Under the pieces are notes generated by a model that was not told where the DNA came from, did not search any database, and was given only the letters and a program-made list of their open reading frames with translations. DNA of 64,000 bases, taken from Sphagnum magellanicum. Its lineage: Eukaryota > Streptophyta > Sphagnopsida > Sphagnales > Sphagnaceae. Every line of letters starts with the position of its first letter. Position 1 is the first letter of the stretch. The stretch spans positions 744,001 to 808,000 of the forward strand of contig CM038910.1 of NCBI GenBank assembly GCA_021904315.1. The letters are read 5' to 3'. Of this stretch, positions 23,941 to 36,160 are shown one piece after another. A program made the translations under genes and the position numbers.

Positions 23941-26567
23941 GTAGCTAGCTACTTACTGACTTATTAGCCACCTACCATCTACCTACCGACGGGATCTACA
24001 ACTGCATGATAGGTTACCATGGTGAAACCCCTGGTCAACTCAGTTGGGGTTCAAACTTCATCCACAACTGAGTCATGATGGGCTTCCATTGGATGATGTG
24101 CTGGTGACTGTTGGCCACCCTGGTCCTGTTCATCCATGCCATTAAAAGGCCTTTACTATGTCCAATTTTGACTCTTTCAAGTACATCCAATAATTTAGAC
24201 CCGTTTTAAAGCCCTCTATTAATCAGGCCTTCGGGTGAACCAGCAAACCTCACCCCCCCCCCCCCCTCTCTGGAACCATGGTTATCAGTACACTGAGCCC
24301 CAGTTTGGCCAAAACTAAGGACGAAATCTTAACAATCAGAATGAAAACAGCACACAGGAAAAATAGTAGAGGGACCCAAACTGGTTTTTCTCACCAAAGT
24401 TTTGGTTCTCACATAAGCTTCACCCCCAGTTTTGGATTTGCCTTACTTGACACCTTCACTAGTGCTCTTAAATTCTTCAGTTGATCAAGTCCTGTCAGGA
24501 TAAAGTCCTGAAAATCTTCTAAACTGGTATACCCAGTTTTAATTAAACAATCATACCCAGTTTTGCTTACGTGATAAGGCTACACTCAGATTAGGGATGA
24601 AACAGGGATTACAGGCTCAAACTAGGAATCCAAATAGGGCTCAAAACACAGGATGACTTGAAAGGAGAATTCTATTACCTGTGACTTTGTAAGTTGTGAT
24701 ACAAGGGAGGATCGATTGAGGTTTTTAAGGAAAGAAGAAGCTTGGCTTCATTGTGTTGAATCTAGATCAAGTCTTGGACTTGAATTTGGACAAAATCTCT
24801 ATGTACTCTATTTTAGCCTTTGTGCATGTTAAAAGCATAGTGTACATGGATCATTATAATTTTAGTGTGGTCCGCACTAAATTCTCAAATCAATATTGAG
24901 TCAGCTACATCTAGGTATGTGATTAGTGTAGACCATACTAGGTAGTTGTGGACCTAGAGTATGAGGTGGTTACATAATTCATGGTTAGTGTGGACCACAT
25001 TGATTAATATTGATTTAATTTTATGAATTAATATGAAAACCAAGGTTAAATCAATTTGGTGTGACTGGCCCATGCTTGTCATGAATTCAATAGTTCAGAA
25101 ATATTTGTGCAATAATTGTGAAATTAAAAAAAAAAGTGTTAACCATTGAATTATTTGATTTTCAATGAATTTTCACAACATTTTCTTGGAGAATTAGTAG
25201 GGTCAGGTCCATACCTGATTTTGTATTCATAAATTAATGCGTGTATAGCACATAGACCTCCATTTTGCAATAATTCTCATAGTAATTTTCTCATGTATGG
25301 TAATCAAAAGTTTTTTAAGAAAATTTTGTTTTCATTTCAATTTTGTGTCATAGCCACACTAGTGATCATCCACAAGAGGAATTAGCCAAATTTGGTTACA
25401 GGTCAGAGAGGAAAGTAAAAAATTTTAAGAATCCTACTATAATTTCACAACTTGTTGGAAACTATTGTCAAAGTATGACAATTTCAGAAAAAAAAATTCC
25501 CAAAATCATATTGGCACTTTTTATTCACAAAAATCCTTTGTATAGTCACACTGGAATTTTTGCCCAAAACGACTCAAATATGTAAAACTACCACAACAAA
25601 AACTAACAGAGAGAGACATTACTAAGACGTCTTGACATTAAAATGCAAGTGGGTTTAGCTTCCAGGGTCAAGATCTTCATACCTCATTTGAGTTGGGTTC
25701 TCAAAGAATATGCAGGGTCCTCACACCAGCAACTAAATTCCGTTCAAAGTTTCATTGAAAAGTGTCACTAGTAGAATATTATTTTCTTAATAGAATTTTC
25801 TAAAGAATTCATTCATCATTTTGCAGGCCTAGCAAGGCTTTAATTACACACACATCTGGCAATGCAATCTAGCTAATTGGCATGTAAGGGTTGAGGGCAA
25901 ATGGGTCAACAAAACACTTATTACTGCCAACATAAGACAAATACCCATGTGATTATTCGCATTCTATACTTCATGATGTAAGTCAGCCTCAAGAGAATGG
26001 AGAATTTCTTAATATTTCAAGCCAACTTGAAGAGACTTTGACAGATCTGTAGTTAAGTGTACTGGACAATTTCAGGTCTGAACAAAAAAAAACACAAACC
26101 CAATGGTCCGCAAAGCATGAAAAAAGGACACCCCAACCTAAAGAAGAGAGAAAAACAGGACCACAAGACAGAATTCAGGAGCTGTGTGGACAACAGCAGT
26201 GATTGGTCATACACATGGTCAGAGACACTTCCTTCTTGAATGTGCCTCCATAAACTTGCAACCATTTGTTGGATGGAAAGCTTTGATTGCAGCAAGTAGA
26301 CATTTCAGTGAGTGATTCTAATGATCATCACTGGGGAGCACACTATTGTGGATATGCTCCTGTCAAAAAGCATTGCTAATCCTTGCTCAATTCCATGTTG
26401 CTGCAATACTCACAATTTCCTGAGATGTGCCAATGATAGACAGACCTCACTTCTCTGCACAGAACCATTTTTCTTAAGATCCTGTTCAAGAGTACACATG
26501 CTCTTAATGCACTTCAAAGACCCACCAAGACTTTTGAGCTCAATTGTTCACTTGAGAACTCAAGCAA
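23941..26567. other. Intergenic DNA; 3' flank of the acyltransferase gene
   Basis: No protein domain recognised on either strand. A poly-C run of 14-15 lies at 24252-24266. The part next to 26568 is downstream of the acyltransferase stop codon and probably includes its 3' UTR. Frames at 26053-26295 and 26312-26707 have no family resemblance that I can see. Confidence 0.45.
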
Positions 26568-29500
26568 TCATTTACTTCCTGGAGCCCTTGGAGTTATTTC
26601 CGGTAACAGGCGCTCTGCCTTTGCAAGCAACCGTGCAGGTAATGACCTCTCCTGCAAATTCCACCCACCATGCATGGAAAATAAGCTTTCCTAGTACGAG
26701 TGGTTGACTGAGAACATTAAACTGTGCTGTCAATATCCGGTTCACAAAAAGATAAAGAGAGACTATATTCCTCGCCAAAATCAATCCTCCCATCCATACA
26801 TGAAGCATGTAAGAGAGTCCATGCAGTGTTACAATGTGGACAGGTTGCACAAACCGGATCTTGTTCTCGAATGCCTTTTAGCATATCAATGCTGTCTTCA
26901 ACTCTCTTCTTTACCAACACTATATCCCACACCAAACCCCAACACAGAAATTCATTCAAAGTGTTAAGTGAACTGGAACCTGTGCAGCCATGGACTCCTT
27001 GTAAATAAATTGTGGTGATATCTGTGGAACTATCCTTTCACAAGAATGACTGCAAACAGCTGGAAAATTTGCAGGGAAATATCTTTGCAAGGGGCTGCAC
27101 TTACAATATAGCTCTTTGCACTGCCACCCATTGCCATGTCATTCACCAAGAAGAGGGACACAAGAAAACCAACCACATGGCACAACTATCAGAACTGTTA
27201 ACACTAATTTCTCTCAGAACCAACATAAAATTCAATGCTCCCAGTACCAAACACAATTGCAAGGAATGCAAATCATTGGAAGATTATTTGCTGATATGAT
27301 GATCAAAATCCCTGGTACATAGTTCTTCTTTTGGTAATTCATTCTCTTCCTCCTCATCTCTTGCAGTGTAATGAGATCCTATTGACAGTCTGAGGACCCA
27401 GGAAGGACTGAGTTGCATTAGAACCATTGCACTTGCAACAGCTACTACGAATGGTTAATAAACACTATAATAGAAAATACTATCACACACAAAGTAACCA
27501 CAAGGGTACACATACCTCATCCTTGTTATCAGTTTTGCAACCATAATTAGAAGTGTCAATTGACTTCCCAAAATGGATGTAAATGCGTTCAATTGAAGGT
27601 ATGGGAATTATACTGCAAGCAAAAACCTGAAGGTCACTCTTTGTCCAACAAGTTTGAGGTTTACTATTTCAAAGGAGAGATATGGCAAACAAAACTGGCT
27701 AATAACTCACAACCAGTACACTCCATAAAGCTTCTATCCTCCATGTTCACCAGGACTAAACAACCATAAAGCCACACATATAATATAAGTATTCTAATGG
27801 AGGATGTGCTTGGGAGGTACCTGGGTAAATTTAGGAAAGGAAGTGCAGTTAGAGGGTATATGTTATCTGTGCTAATTTGCAGTTGTGCATACAGAGCTCT
27901 TAGAAGTGGTCCTATAGGAGACCTTAGCATATCATCACCATCAAATATGATCTTATATCTGCAAACAAACATTGCCCAGCATATCAACACTCCATCCATC
28001 TCAACCACATCCTCCTGACAAGGGAACATTCTCAGTTCAAAAACCATATCTAGAAGCTGACAATGAAGAAAAGAGTTTCCCTCATTTGACAACAAAATGA
28101 TGACCAAGAAGAGTATCAATCTGCACATACGCTTCATCAGCTCCTAGAATTCCAAATGGCACAATGATGGCATTGAGGCGACTAGCCATGCGCACAAAGT
28201 CAACTGTAGGTTTCCACATCAGTTTATACTCCTCTCCCTGCAAAGCCATCAAGATTCCTCCTTAGTGTTCTATTACTTTGGTCAGAATCAGCTTAAAACC
28301 AAGAGCCACATGGGTAGTAGGCCTCAATGCCACCTTGAAAATAGTCACAGGGTAGAGGTGTTACCAATGACAATGAACTCTGCTCTCATCACAGAACTAA
28401 TTAAGTGTAGGAAAATGGGAAGTTGGAAGAAGTAAGAATTCAATTGCCATTTTTCAACTGTTGATGATTTGTTCCTTTCAGTAGAAATAGTAGCAATGGA
28501 GTATACTAGAACCTTAAAATTTGGGAGCACAAACTATATCCATACAGAAAGGCTGCAGCTCTATACTGTACAAGCCAGTCCATGTAAATCTTCCAGTAAT
28601 CACAAGGATTGAGGGCCACAAGAATGTACTCTCCGCTTGCAAACTTCCCTTGAACCTCCTGGAAATAGCAGCACATCCTCACCTTCCTGTAAGCAGGGAA
28701 GTCAAATGGGCAATCAATACTCAATGTCTGGCTGCTGCTAGACATCCACTTCACACACTTCTGTTGCACAAAATTCAGCCTAACAATCAAGTTCTTCATA
28801 CCTTGAGAAGCTTGTAGGCAGCAAACTTTGATGCCTTGACACTGCCATATCTATAAAACACACACAAAGCAAGTTAATCCTATGAGTTAGCTCCAGCATC
28901 CATGTCTATGGGCCACATCTATGCCATACATACACTTCAGAAAACCTCAAGAGATAGGTAATAATTGACAGTTTTATTATCATATTGTACCTGGGTACAC
29001 AATGTACATAGGACTTGCTGGGTTCAAAATGTGCCATCTTCTCTATCTTGGGGAAATACATATGAGACAAGCATAATGGAGCCAGGAGCAGAATTCATCA
29101 ATGGTACCTTTCAAATATTGGGCCAACACCAAGGGTCCAATGCCCTGGGTGAGCTAGTCCTCGGCACCGGAAGCCCCGCAGAAACAGCTGCAAAAGATCA
29201 ATATTCCGAGATCATGAAGGAAATAAATGGGCAAGCATGTTTTATTCATCATATGTTGAAAAGAAAGATGAGCTGAGTAAGGGAATAAAGACAAATTCAA
29301 AGATTTATCAAGGTTGCTGGATCCACTGCACTTCAACCTGTGAAGAAATATACAGCAGGGAGGAGCAGGCATAGCACCTCATGAACAAGTATAGGAGAAT
29401 CATAGATGCCAAACATGGTGTGGTTGCCTACAAACAACACAGGTCTTCTGGGCTGCAAGCAAATCACAAGCAAACAGTTGTGAGCTTCATTGCCTGTATG

Positions 29501-32500
29501 TAAATTGAACACGCACAATACACACACAGGAAAAATGAAACAGCATTTAACATGATAGAAACAGCATCAAAAACAGTAACATCTGGTTGACATAGGCAGC
29601 CAAATAAATGATTACAATAGCAAAAATCACTCTGGACTTGAAACCATAAGAAGAGAGAAACCCATCCTAAAATAAAGAGGGTATTTGGAGAGGCACTTGA
29701 AGAAAGTTGGAAGACAACAGAAAATACCACTGCTCCTGGATTTGGTAGGTTCTCTACCCCAGTAACAAGAGGGGATGTGAGAATCTGCAACCATACATAG
29801 TGAAGTGCTTTGTGAGAATGCACACACGATAACTCTGCCTTAACATAAAGTTCACAGATGAATATTTACTCATCATCCCCAAAAGCAGGCACGTTTCATC
29901 AGCTACTAAACCTCTAGGGAGTTTAACAACATGCATAATTTTGAGCACTACCATGACAGAAAAATTGATGGACATTTTACCAAGTCTAATCACACTCAGC
30001 TCAGGAGACAAACAGTAGATAAGGAGAATTGGGCATGCCACTTAAAGGGGAAAGTGCACTAACCCGCCATGGTTCAAGTATGTGGCCCAATTCATCCATG
30101 ACATCATCTGGGACTTCACCCTTCCTTTTCTTAAGAGGAAGATGGGACTGTGCACTGGAATTCAAATTCAAAGGACCTCCCTGAAAAGCTGCACAATCTG
30201 TGGATGGTGACATGGCTGGTGAGGAATAAGGACGTGTAAACCCATTTTTGTGTAACATTGACACCAAGTCTACTCCATCTTCAAGGAGAAAAGTATGGCC
30301 ACTGCAGGCATTCAAAAGACACAGAGGTAAATAGCATAACCAGGAATTCCAACATGTTCAGCAGAAGAATTCTAATCCAACAATAGCTCCAGATGTTTCT
30401 AGTTTCTATAATCCTAAGTACATGCTCAAGAAGTTCTCATCTTCTCAACTGAATGTCTGCAGCCTAGACCTTGCATTAGAAGAGAAGTGATCTGAAAGGG
30501 GAAATGGATGGAAAACAGAACCTTTCAGGTAAGATGACACGCTTTGCATTTGGAAGGAGGGACTTAAGTCTTGCACACTCTGTCAATGAAGAGAGCACAC
30601 GATCCTTTGCTGCTGCAAACTGCAACAACAACTCCACTATAACATTCATAAACTTGCTGAATGAAGGAGTGGCATTTTCACTGGTGCTTGATAAATGTCC
30701 ACCATCAGTCACAAATATATTTTCATAAGACTCCGAACTTCTCCATACAATACAAGTCAACCTGAATAGAATTGAGAAATGAGCTGACAGTGAGATTATA
30801 CAGATTTCAGATCTGACAACATGTCAGCAAACATTGAGAACCGCCAAGCTGCACATGTTGCAGGTACATAGGCAACTCCTTTTCATACCAAGGAATGCAA
30901 GAAGAGACAGGACTGAAAACAAACAATACAAGTGGAAGAAATACAATGGAGAATCTTAAGGGCATGATCTTTTCTGGACAAACGGGGCTTTGCAGCTCTC
31001 TTCACTTAGGATTCAGAAGTCCTTAAAATAATCTTTTTGAAAATTTCCAAAGGGGGAAACAACAAACATACCACTTTCTTTGTTTAGCAAACCTCTGGTT
31101 CAAGTTCATAGGAACCTTGATAGAAAACACCAGTCAGAAAGCACATCCTTGTAAGCCCCATCGTTGACAGTCATCCAGAGGCTTATAAATCATTTATGAC
31201 TGCTTACCATGGCCAAGACTGCTGAACAATTACATATGTTGGAAGGAGCTGTTTCAGGAGAGGAAGGGTACACGAACCAGAAGAGTGGGAACAGTGATGG
31301 ATTTTATATCATGATCAGAGAGTCCAGAGTTGTCATTTAACATTGAGAATCGCCAAGCAGCACAGGGAGCAGGTACATAGTCAATGGGGGAAAGAAGGTC
31401 TTCATTGCCCAATGTTGAGACCCGATTGCGCTTCACCATCAAGGGTAGCAGAATGTCCTGCATTTTCATTGCCAACTCACTTTGACAGCATTGAAACCGT
31501 TCACAGGATATTGATATTTAAACCTGTGAAATCCGTACTGTTGAGAGTTTAGCCTCTACTTTAGACGTAGGTTGGAGTTAAAGGGCAGTGGACCACAAAC
31601 TACTTGTTTGCAGCGACAAACTGGTTCATAAACAAAGGGGCAGAGTTTCCCTCTTAAAATGGAGGTGACAATAGAACAGAAGCTGAACAAGCCCAAGAAA
31701 AGCACATATGAAAGAATTTGGCAAAAACAAAGAGGTGCCAACCTGAGCAAGTGCACATAAAGGCCCAGGGAAGAAGGCTAGAAGGCCTGTGTGTGCACAA
31801 AAGCTTGCTAGTGCATTATTCTCTGCAAAATTGGTAGCTGGGTTGAGCTGCATACCAAGTTCATTAACCAGATAAGAAGACTACTAAGATGATCAATGTG
31901 AACTTCAGGGACCTATCCACACTCGGCAGTAATTTACACTCCAGACAACCCAGAAAGATTTCTGATCCTACAGGAAAAAAAACCTCCTCTGGAAAATGCT
32001 TACCAAAACAAGCTGTGAAACAAGATCAGGAGCTGCAAGTGCCAGTCGGATTGCCAGGCACCCACCAAAGGATTCTCCAAAAACAGTCAAGTGGCGACTT
32101 CCATGCACACCCTTCACCTCTGCCTGCACTAAAGGAAGAAGCCTTTGCACTAGTTGTTGCCATGAAGACCTGTCATCAGTTGGTATGCAGACGCATCGTA
32201 CATCGTACCTGGAGACCCATCATCATACCTTCCTGCATTGTGATACATGCTAGTTGTGAAGAAAGGAGAACAATGTACTCATAAAGACTCTGCTTGGTGT
32301 AAGTCTTGTGAACAAATGGGTATGGAGGATGAAGGCAAGAAGGATTAAAAGTGCATTAAAGGAAGGTCGAGAAATGGACCTACCCAGAAGCTGACAGGCC
32401 CGGCAAATGTGTGCGAATGCCTTGACCAGTGCAATCCATGCCTGGAACATAGAGCAGCAATGGCCGTCCAGTTGCATCATCATCATCAGAAGTTTGCAAC

Positions 32501-33235
32501 CTTTGTGGTAGTGGTGGTAATAATAGTTTCATTGGATTCAGAAGTGTGACCTGATCTGAAGTAGAAGTTGACTCTGGGAGAGGACAGGAATTAGGGTTTT
32601 CCAATATTGCAACCTCATCACTGTTTGTCTCCTGCAAATCTGGCTCCACCTGCTACAGAATCACAACAGAAGTTTTTTCAAAAATCAAGCAAGCAAGCGA
32701 CTGGTGAAACAATATCCATGCTCTTCGGGATTCTGGAACCAGGAGTTCTGTTACCTAGTTTGAGAATGCAGTGCAAGAAAGGAGCCCTATCTGCTGTGAA
32801 GAAGGAAGTGACCGAGGATCAATCTCTCTTCCCCAGGGGCCATCACCACGAACTTGCAAGTCAGCTATTACCTAGCATTGCTGCAAACGGCAAGAAACTG
32901 ACCTGAGAAAGAATCTTCTCCTCGCTGCTGCTGATGAGCATGCTGCGCGCTTGTCTACTACTGCCTCTAGACCTTCTCCTCTCCATCTTTGGTGGTTTCA
33001 CAAACGTTCTAGTCTCCCTAACTCCTCCGCCAGTATTCTCCACCGCCATAATTCCGAATCCTCTCCCACAACAACGCCGCGTCCACGAAGAAGACCTCTG
33101 TGTCGCCTGCAAATTCAAAGCGCGTCGAAGATGCAACGAGTGAACATTGCAACAAGAACAACAGCAACAAGAAGGAGAAGCCGCAGACATCATCATTGCT
33201 CCTGCTGCTGCCGCCGCCGCCGCCACCATCGCCAA
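26568..33235 (-). CDS. Phytyl ester synthase / diacylglycerol acyltransferase-like protein, plastidial, 17 exons
   Basis: I reconstruct about 740 residues. Minus-strand exons in order: 33235-32903, 32649-32384, 32208-32004, 31847-31743, 31457-31278, 30619-30522, 30301-30064, 29784-29728, 29452-29378, 29187-29108, 28850-28802, 28686-28630, 28237-28131, 27958-27821, 27612-27516, 26908-26855, 26651-26568. All introns are GT...AG and every join is in phase; only the 5' edge of exon 16 is uncertain. Residues 1-80 are Ala/Ser/Arg/Cys-rich, like a plastid transit peptide. An alpha/beta-hydrolase domain follows: LLLYVPGMDCTGQG (about 175-188), nucleophile GESFGG (Ser246), AAAKDRVL (Asp369), SGHTFLLEDG (His398). 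The acyltransferase domain has FVGNHTMFGIYD (His505), FPGGSRE (570-576) and IVPFG. This is the architecture of Arabidopsis PES1/PES2 (At1g54570, At3g26840; about 700 residues), which esterify phytol and diacylglycerol during chlorophyll breakdown. Which acceptor this copy prefers is not visible. Confidence 0.93.
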
Positions 33236-33680
33236 AAAATCTCAGCAACGCAAAGAAATCCCCGGAACTCTGAAATCTCTTTCACAACATTCTTCTCACA
33301 AATCTCCACGCAGAATTTTTCTGCTGCTTCTTCTTCTTCTTCTTCTTCTCACACACACAGTTGTAGAGAATCCTCCATCAGACTCCTCCCATTAGAAAAA
33401 TACTCCAAAAATTGATGATTTTTTTTTTTCTTGTTAACAAAAAAAATCTGAATCTGCTTCACAACTCAATTCTCTCACTTCTTCTCCTTCTTCTCGAGAT
33501 TTGATCGGCAATCTAAAAACCGTTTGAAATTCCTCAAATTCTTCTTCTTCGGCAAATTCTCTCTTTCCCGCTATCTCTCTCTCTCTTCTGTCTCTCCACC
33601 AGCTTCATACGAACACGTTCTCTTCGACGTTCTCTTCGACGTTCTCTCAGAGTTCTCTAAGATTTGGTGAGGTTGTGAGA
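33236..33680 (-). promoter_or_regulatory. 5' UTR / promoter region of the acyltransferase gene
   Basis: Directly upstream of the start codon at 33235. On the plus strand it has a (TTC)n run (33322-33348), a short CA run, T-rich blocks and a duplicated CTCTTCGACGTT word (33621-33646). On the gene's strand these are GAA- and GA-rich leader sequence. No clear TATA box is seen. Confidence 0.45.
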
Positions 33681-34442
33681 AATTTAAAGGACCAATGGAA
33701 ATGCTAAATAAGAAGGGATCATTATTTTTCGATGTTCAGCAGAATAGGGTTTTGTGTAGGTTTAAAGATTTTTATTTTATTTTTCAGGCCAATGGGATTG
33801 CTGGATTTGGTATTATGGGATATATACATCATGTTGTATCAACATTGATACCATATCAACACTAGTAGAAAGGGACCTACAAGGGTCTAATATGAGCTGA
33901 GGCAATACTAAACTTTATACAAACTTGGGTAGGAACCTGAGGTAATACCAACCTTGTACCAATTTTATATTAATCTCAATAGGTATCAAGCATATTGTTT
34001 CAATCAACTCTCTCATTTTTTGAGAAAAAAACCCACCTTGACTCACATAAAGCACTTACAGAATTTTTTTAATGTATTGATGAAACCCTGCCAACCTTTA
34101 TAAAAAAAAGGAAAGCACCCAAGAAAGGGCGAGAAAAAGAAACAAGGGGCAAGGACCAAAGTCCAGGCAAGCAAACAGCTCAAAAGAGGCGGGCCAGAAG
34201 GAGGAAAGGGAATCACTACGTACCCAAACCTCCCACCAGTTGTATGAAGCATATCAACTAAAGAAAGGTGGGGGTTTAGGGTAGGCAGGCTATCTCCGCT
34301 CCTTGAAAGGAGGAAGGTTCTGATCCGCCTTTCTTTGACTGGCCATGTGTAGGCTATGCAGATTGCATCACAGAAAATGCCTGCAAGAAAGTCACAGGTG
34401 TGACAAGTTGAATTTTGTCCCGTCACCTCCCATTGAGAGAGA
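33681..34442. other. Intergenic DNA, no gene recognised
   Basis: Contains CACTAGTAGAAA at about 33860, identical to the first 12 bases of the CACTA element at 41383, but with no matching second end nearby. A 150-codon minus-strand frame (34043-34495) runs through it into the Helitron end and shows no domain. Confidence 0.4.
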
Positions 34443-34500
34443 CTAGTTTGAACCCCGTGCCTAATGCACAGGTGTGTGTGTATTTGACGGTACATTACAT
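34443..34500 (-). mobile_element. Helitron 3' terminus (hairpin plus CTAG), copy 1
   Basis: On the minus strand this ends in hairpin CCTGTGC-atta-GGCACGGG, then GTTCAAACTAG, and is followed by T. A GC-rich hairpin about 10 nt before CTRR and an A/T host site are the Helitron 3' signature. About 50 bp match the second terminus at 35756-35810. The body upstream of this end (34500-35200) carries no Helitron protein, so the copy is non-autonomous or truncated. Confidence 0.75.
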
Positions 34501-35199
34501 GTGTGCCAAAAAAAGTATATTAGGCAATGACGGCCAAGTGTCGCAGGCGACATGCAGCAGCTTATGGGACAACACAAAATGCTTTCCAATATTTTTGGTC
34601 GAACAAATCACAAAATTTGTTTTTAAAAAATCACTAAATGCAAGTCTGCCAAAAAAAGTCACGTAGCACTAATTTTTCTAATGTTTGGAAAAAATTATCT
34701 CAACTATAGAAAACTGGCAAAAACAAAAAAAACTGTCCCAAACACTAAAACCTGTGTCCAAATGTGACAAAGTATTTTTTCCTACCAAAAAAAAGATGCA
34801 TTTCTCAAAAAAATTGCAATTTTTTTCTTTGAAAAAAGAGAATTTGTGAAGAAAAATCCTCTTTTATTTTTGTGAGAGTTCTAACTCATAATTTTAAGAG
34901 AATTCACCATGAAACAAATTGGTCAGATTCTGGGTTGGGTGGATTATTTTATTTTATTTTATTTCTAATTTGATGACATCCGCTAAAAATATTATTAATT
35001 TTCAATTCACTATGTGTGTGTGTGTGTGTGTGTGTTCCACTCTTTCTCCACCTCGTCGGAATAAACAGACCATGACAGGATCAATGGATGGTCGGACGGA
35101 TGTGAAGCATCATTTCATCCATCTATCCCGTCATTGCAGGGCTTTGACATGTGTGCCATCTCTTCCTATTGCTTTCTCTGTCGCGCCACGTTTGTAGTC
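34501..35199. other. AT-rich DNA with a TG run and GGATGG-type repeats
   Basis: No gene. A (TG)n run lies at 35011-35034. At 35057-35130 GACCATGACAGGATCAATGG and the inverted form of GACGGGATAGATGGATGAAA occur close together, pieces of the dispersed repeat seen at 46725. Confidence 0.5.
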
Positions 35200-35755
35200 C
35201 ACTTTTTTTCCACCCGTCAAGTAAACAGACCATGACGAGACAGATGAATGATCGGACGAATGGACAAATGGATGATGAAACAGATGGATGAAATGATGTT
35301 TCATGACGTCCTTTACTATATGTAATAATATGATTGCCAGAATTCACCAAATATGTTATACACATTCATCAATACTTCCTCAATAACCTAAAAGCTTTAT
35401 TGCCATGCTTGTAACATAAATTTAGGTCTTGTCACCTTATGAACAATATGGATGTTAAGCAGAATAAGAACCTGCTGAATTCTTCTTCAATTTTGTTCAG
35501 TCAAGTACTTATCTACTGAACATATTAGGCTCGTCCTCTCCACACTTGTTGACGTCCCAGCAGGTCTGGTGAAGGTGAGAATGCCATTATAAATTAGATG
35601 TTCCTATTCATCTCTCGAAAAAAAAAATTTCTCCCCTAGCTTACATTGCTTCTTATTATGAATTGGGTTATTTGCCTCTTTAGGTCATTTCTTCATCATC
35701 TCGTAACCTAATCCAACTTGTCTAACCCTGCTTCCCCAAAGTTAACAAAACTTAG
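35200..35755. repeat. Dispersed repeat, copy 1 (about 550 bp)
   Basis: Closely matches 46725-47251 in the same orientation, from the GACCATGA / GATGGATGAAATGATG block through CCCAAAGTTAACAAAACTTA. The match stops exactly where the Helitron 3' end begins (35756). The other copy continues as AATAACAATTACAC, so the Helitron appears to have joined at this point. No coding content. Confidence 0.85.
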
Positions 35756-36160
35756 TTTGAACCCCGTGCCTAATGCACATGTGTGTGTATTTGATGGTAC
35801 ATATTACAAAATTACAACTACAAACTACATTTCCAAAATCTTTTTATATACCACATTTTGCATGTATTCATCAGGACCCTGGCCGTTGAAAATCTTGATG
35901 TTTGCACTGCTTATGACCTGTGAGATAACAACATACAGCTGACCATGATAAAAGACCAGAGATGGCAAATATACCCCAACGTCGTTTAGTGTCTAACCTT
36001 GACCTTTGTTCATTGTCATCACAAATGCCACTCGAACAGAAAATTGATGACAACGCAAAACAAATGGCCAATTAATCCCAGAGGGGGACATGATGATGCG
36101 GGGTATGAACACACGTTTGCCGACATTGTTCCTTGTGATGATCTTCGCTTTAATGACACG

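Noticed and set aside
28506-28799. 97-codon minus-strand frame as a long exon
   Set aside because: Only 28630-28686 in a different frame matches the family (LLFPGGSRE); the long frame is intron read-through.
32951-33415. 154-codon plus-strand frame rich in Ser, Arg and His
   Set aside because: It is antisense to exon 1 and the leader of the acyltransferase gene; its composition comes from the GC-rich transit-peptide codons and TTC repeats.
33860-33871. CACTAGTAGAAA, identical to the CACTA element's left end
   Set aside because: No matching right end or 3-bp TSD found nearby; at most a truncated relic.
34043-34495. 150-codon minus-strand frame
   Set aside because: No recognisable domain, and its N-terminal end runs into the Helitron terminus, so it is probably chance.
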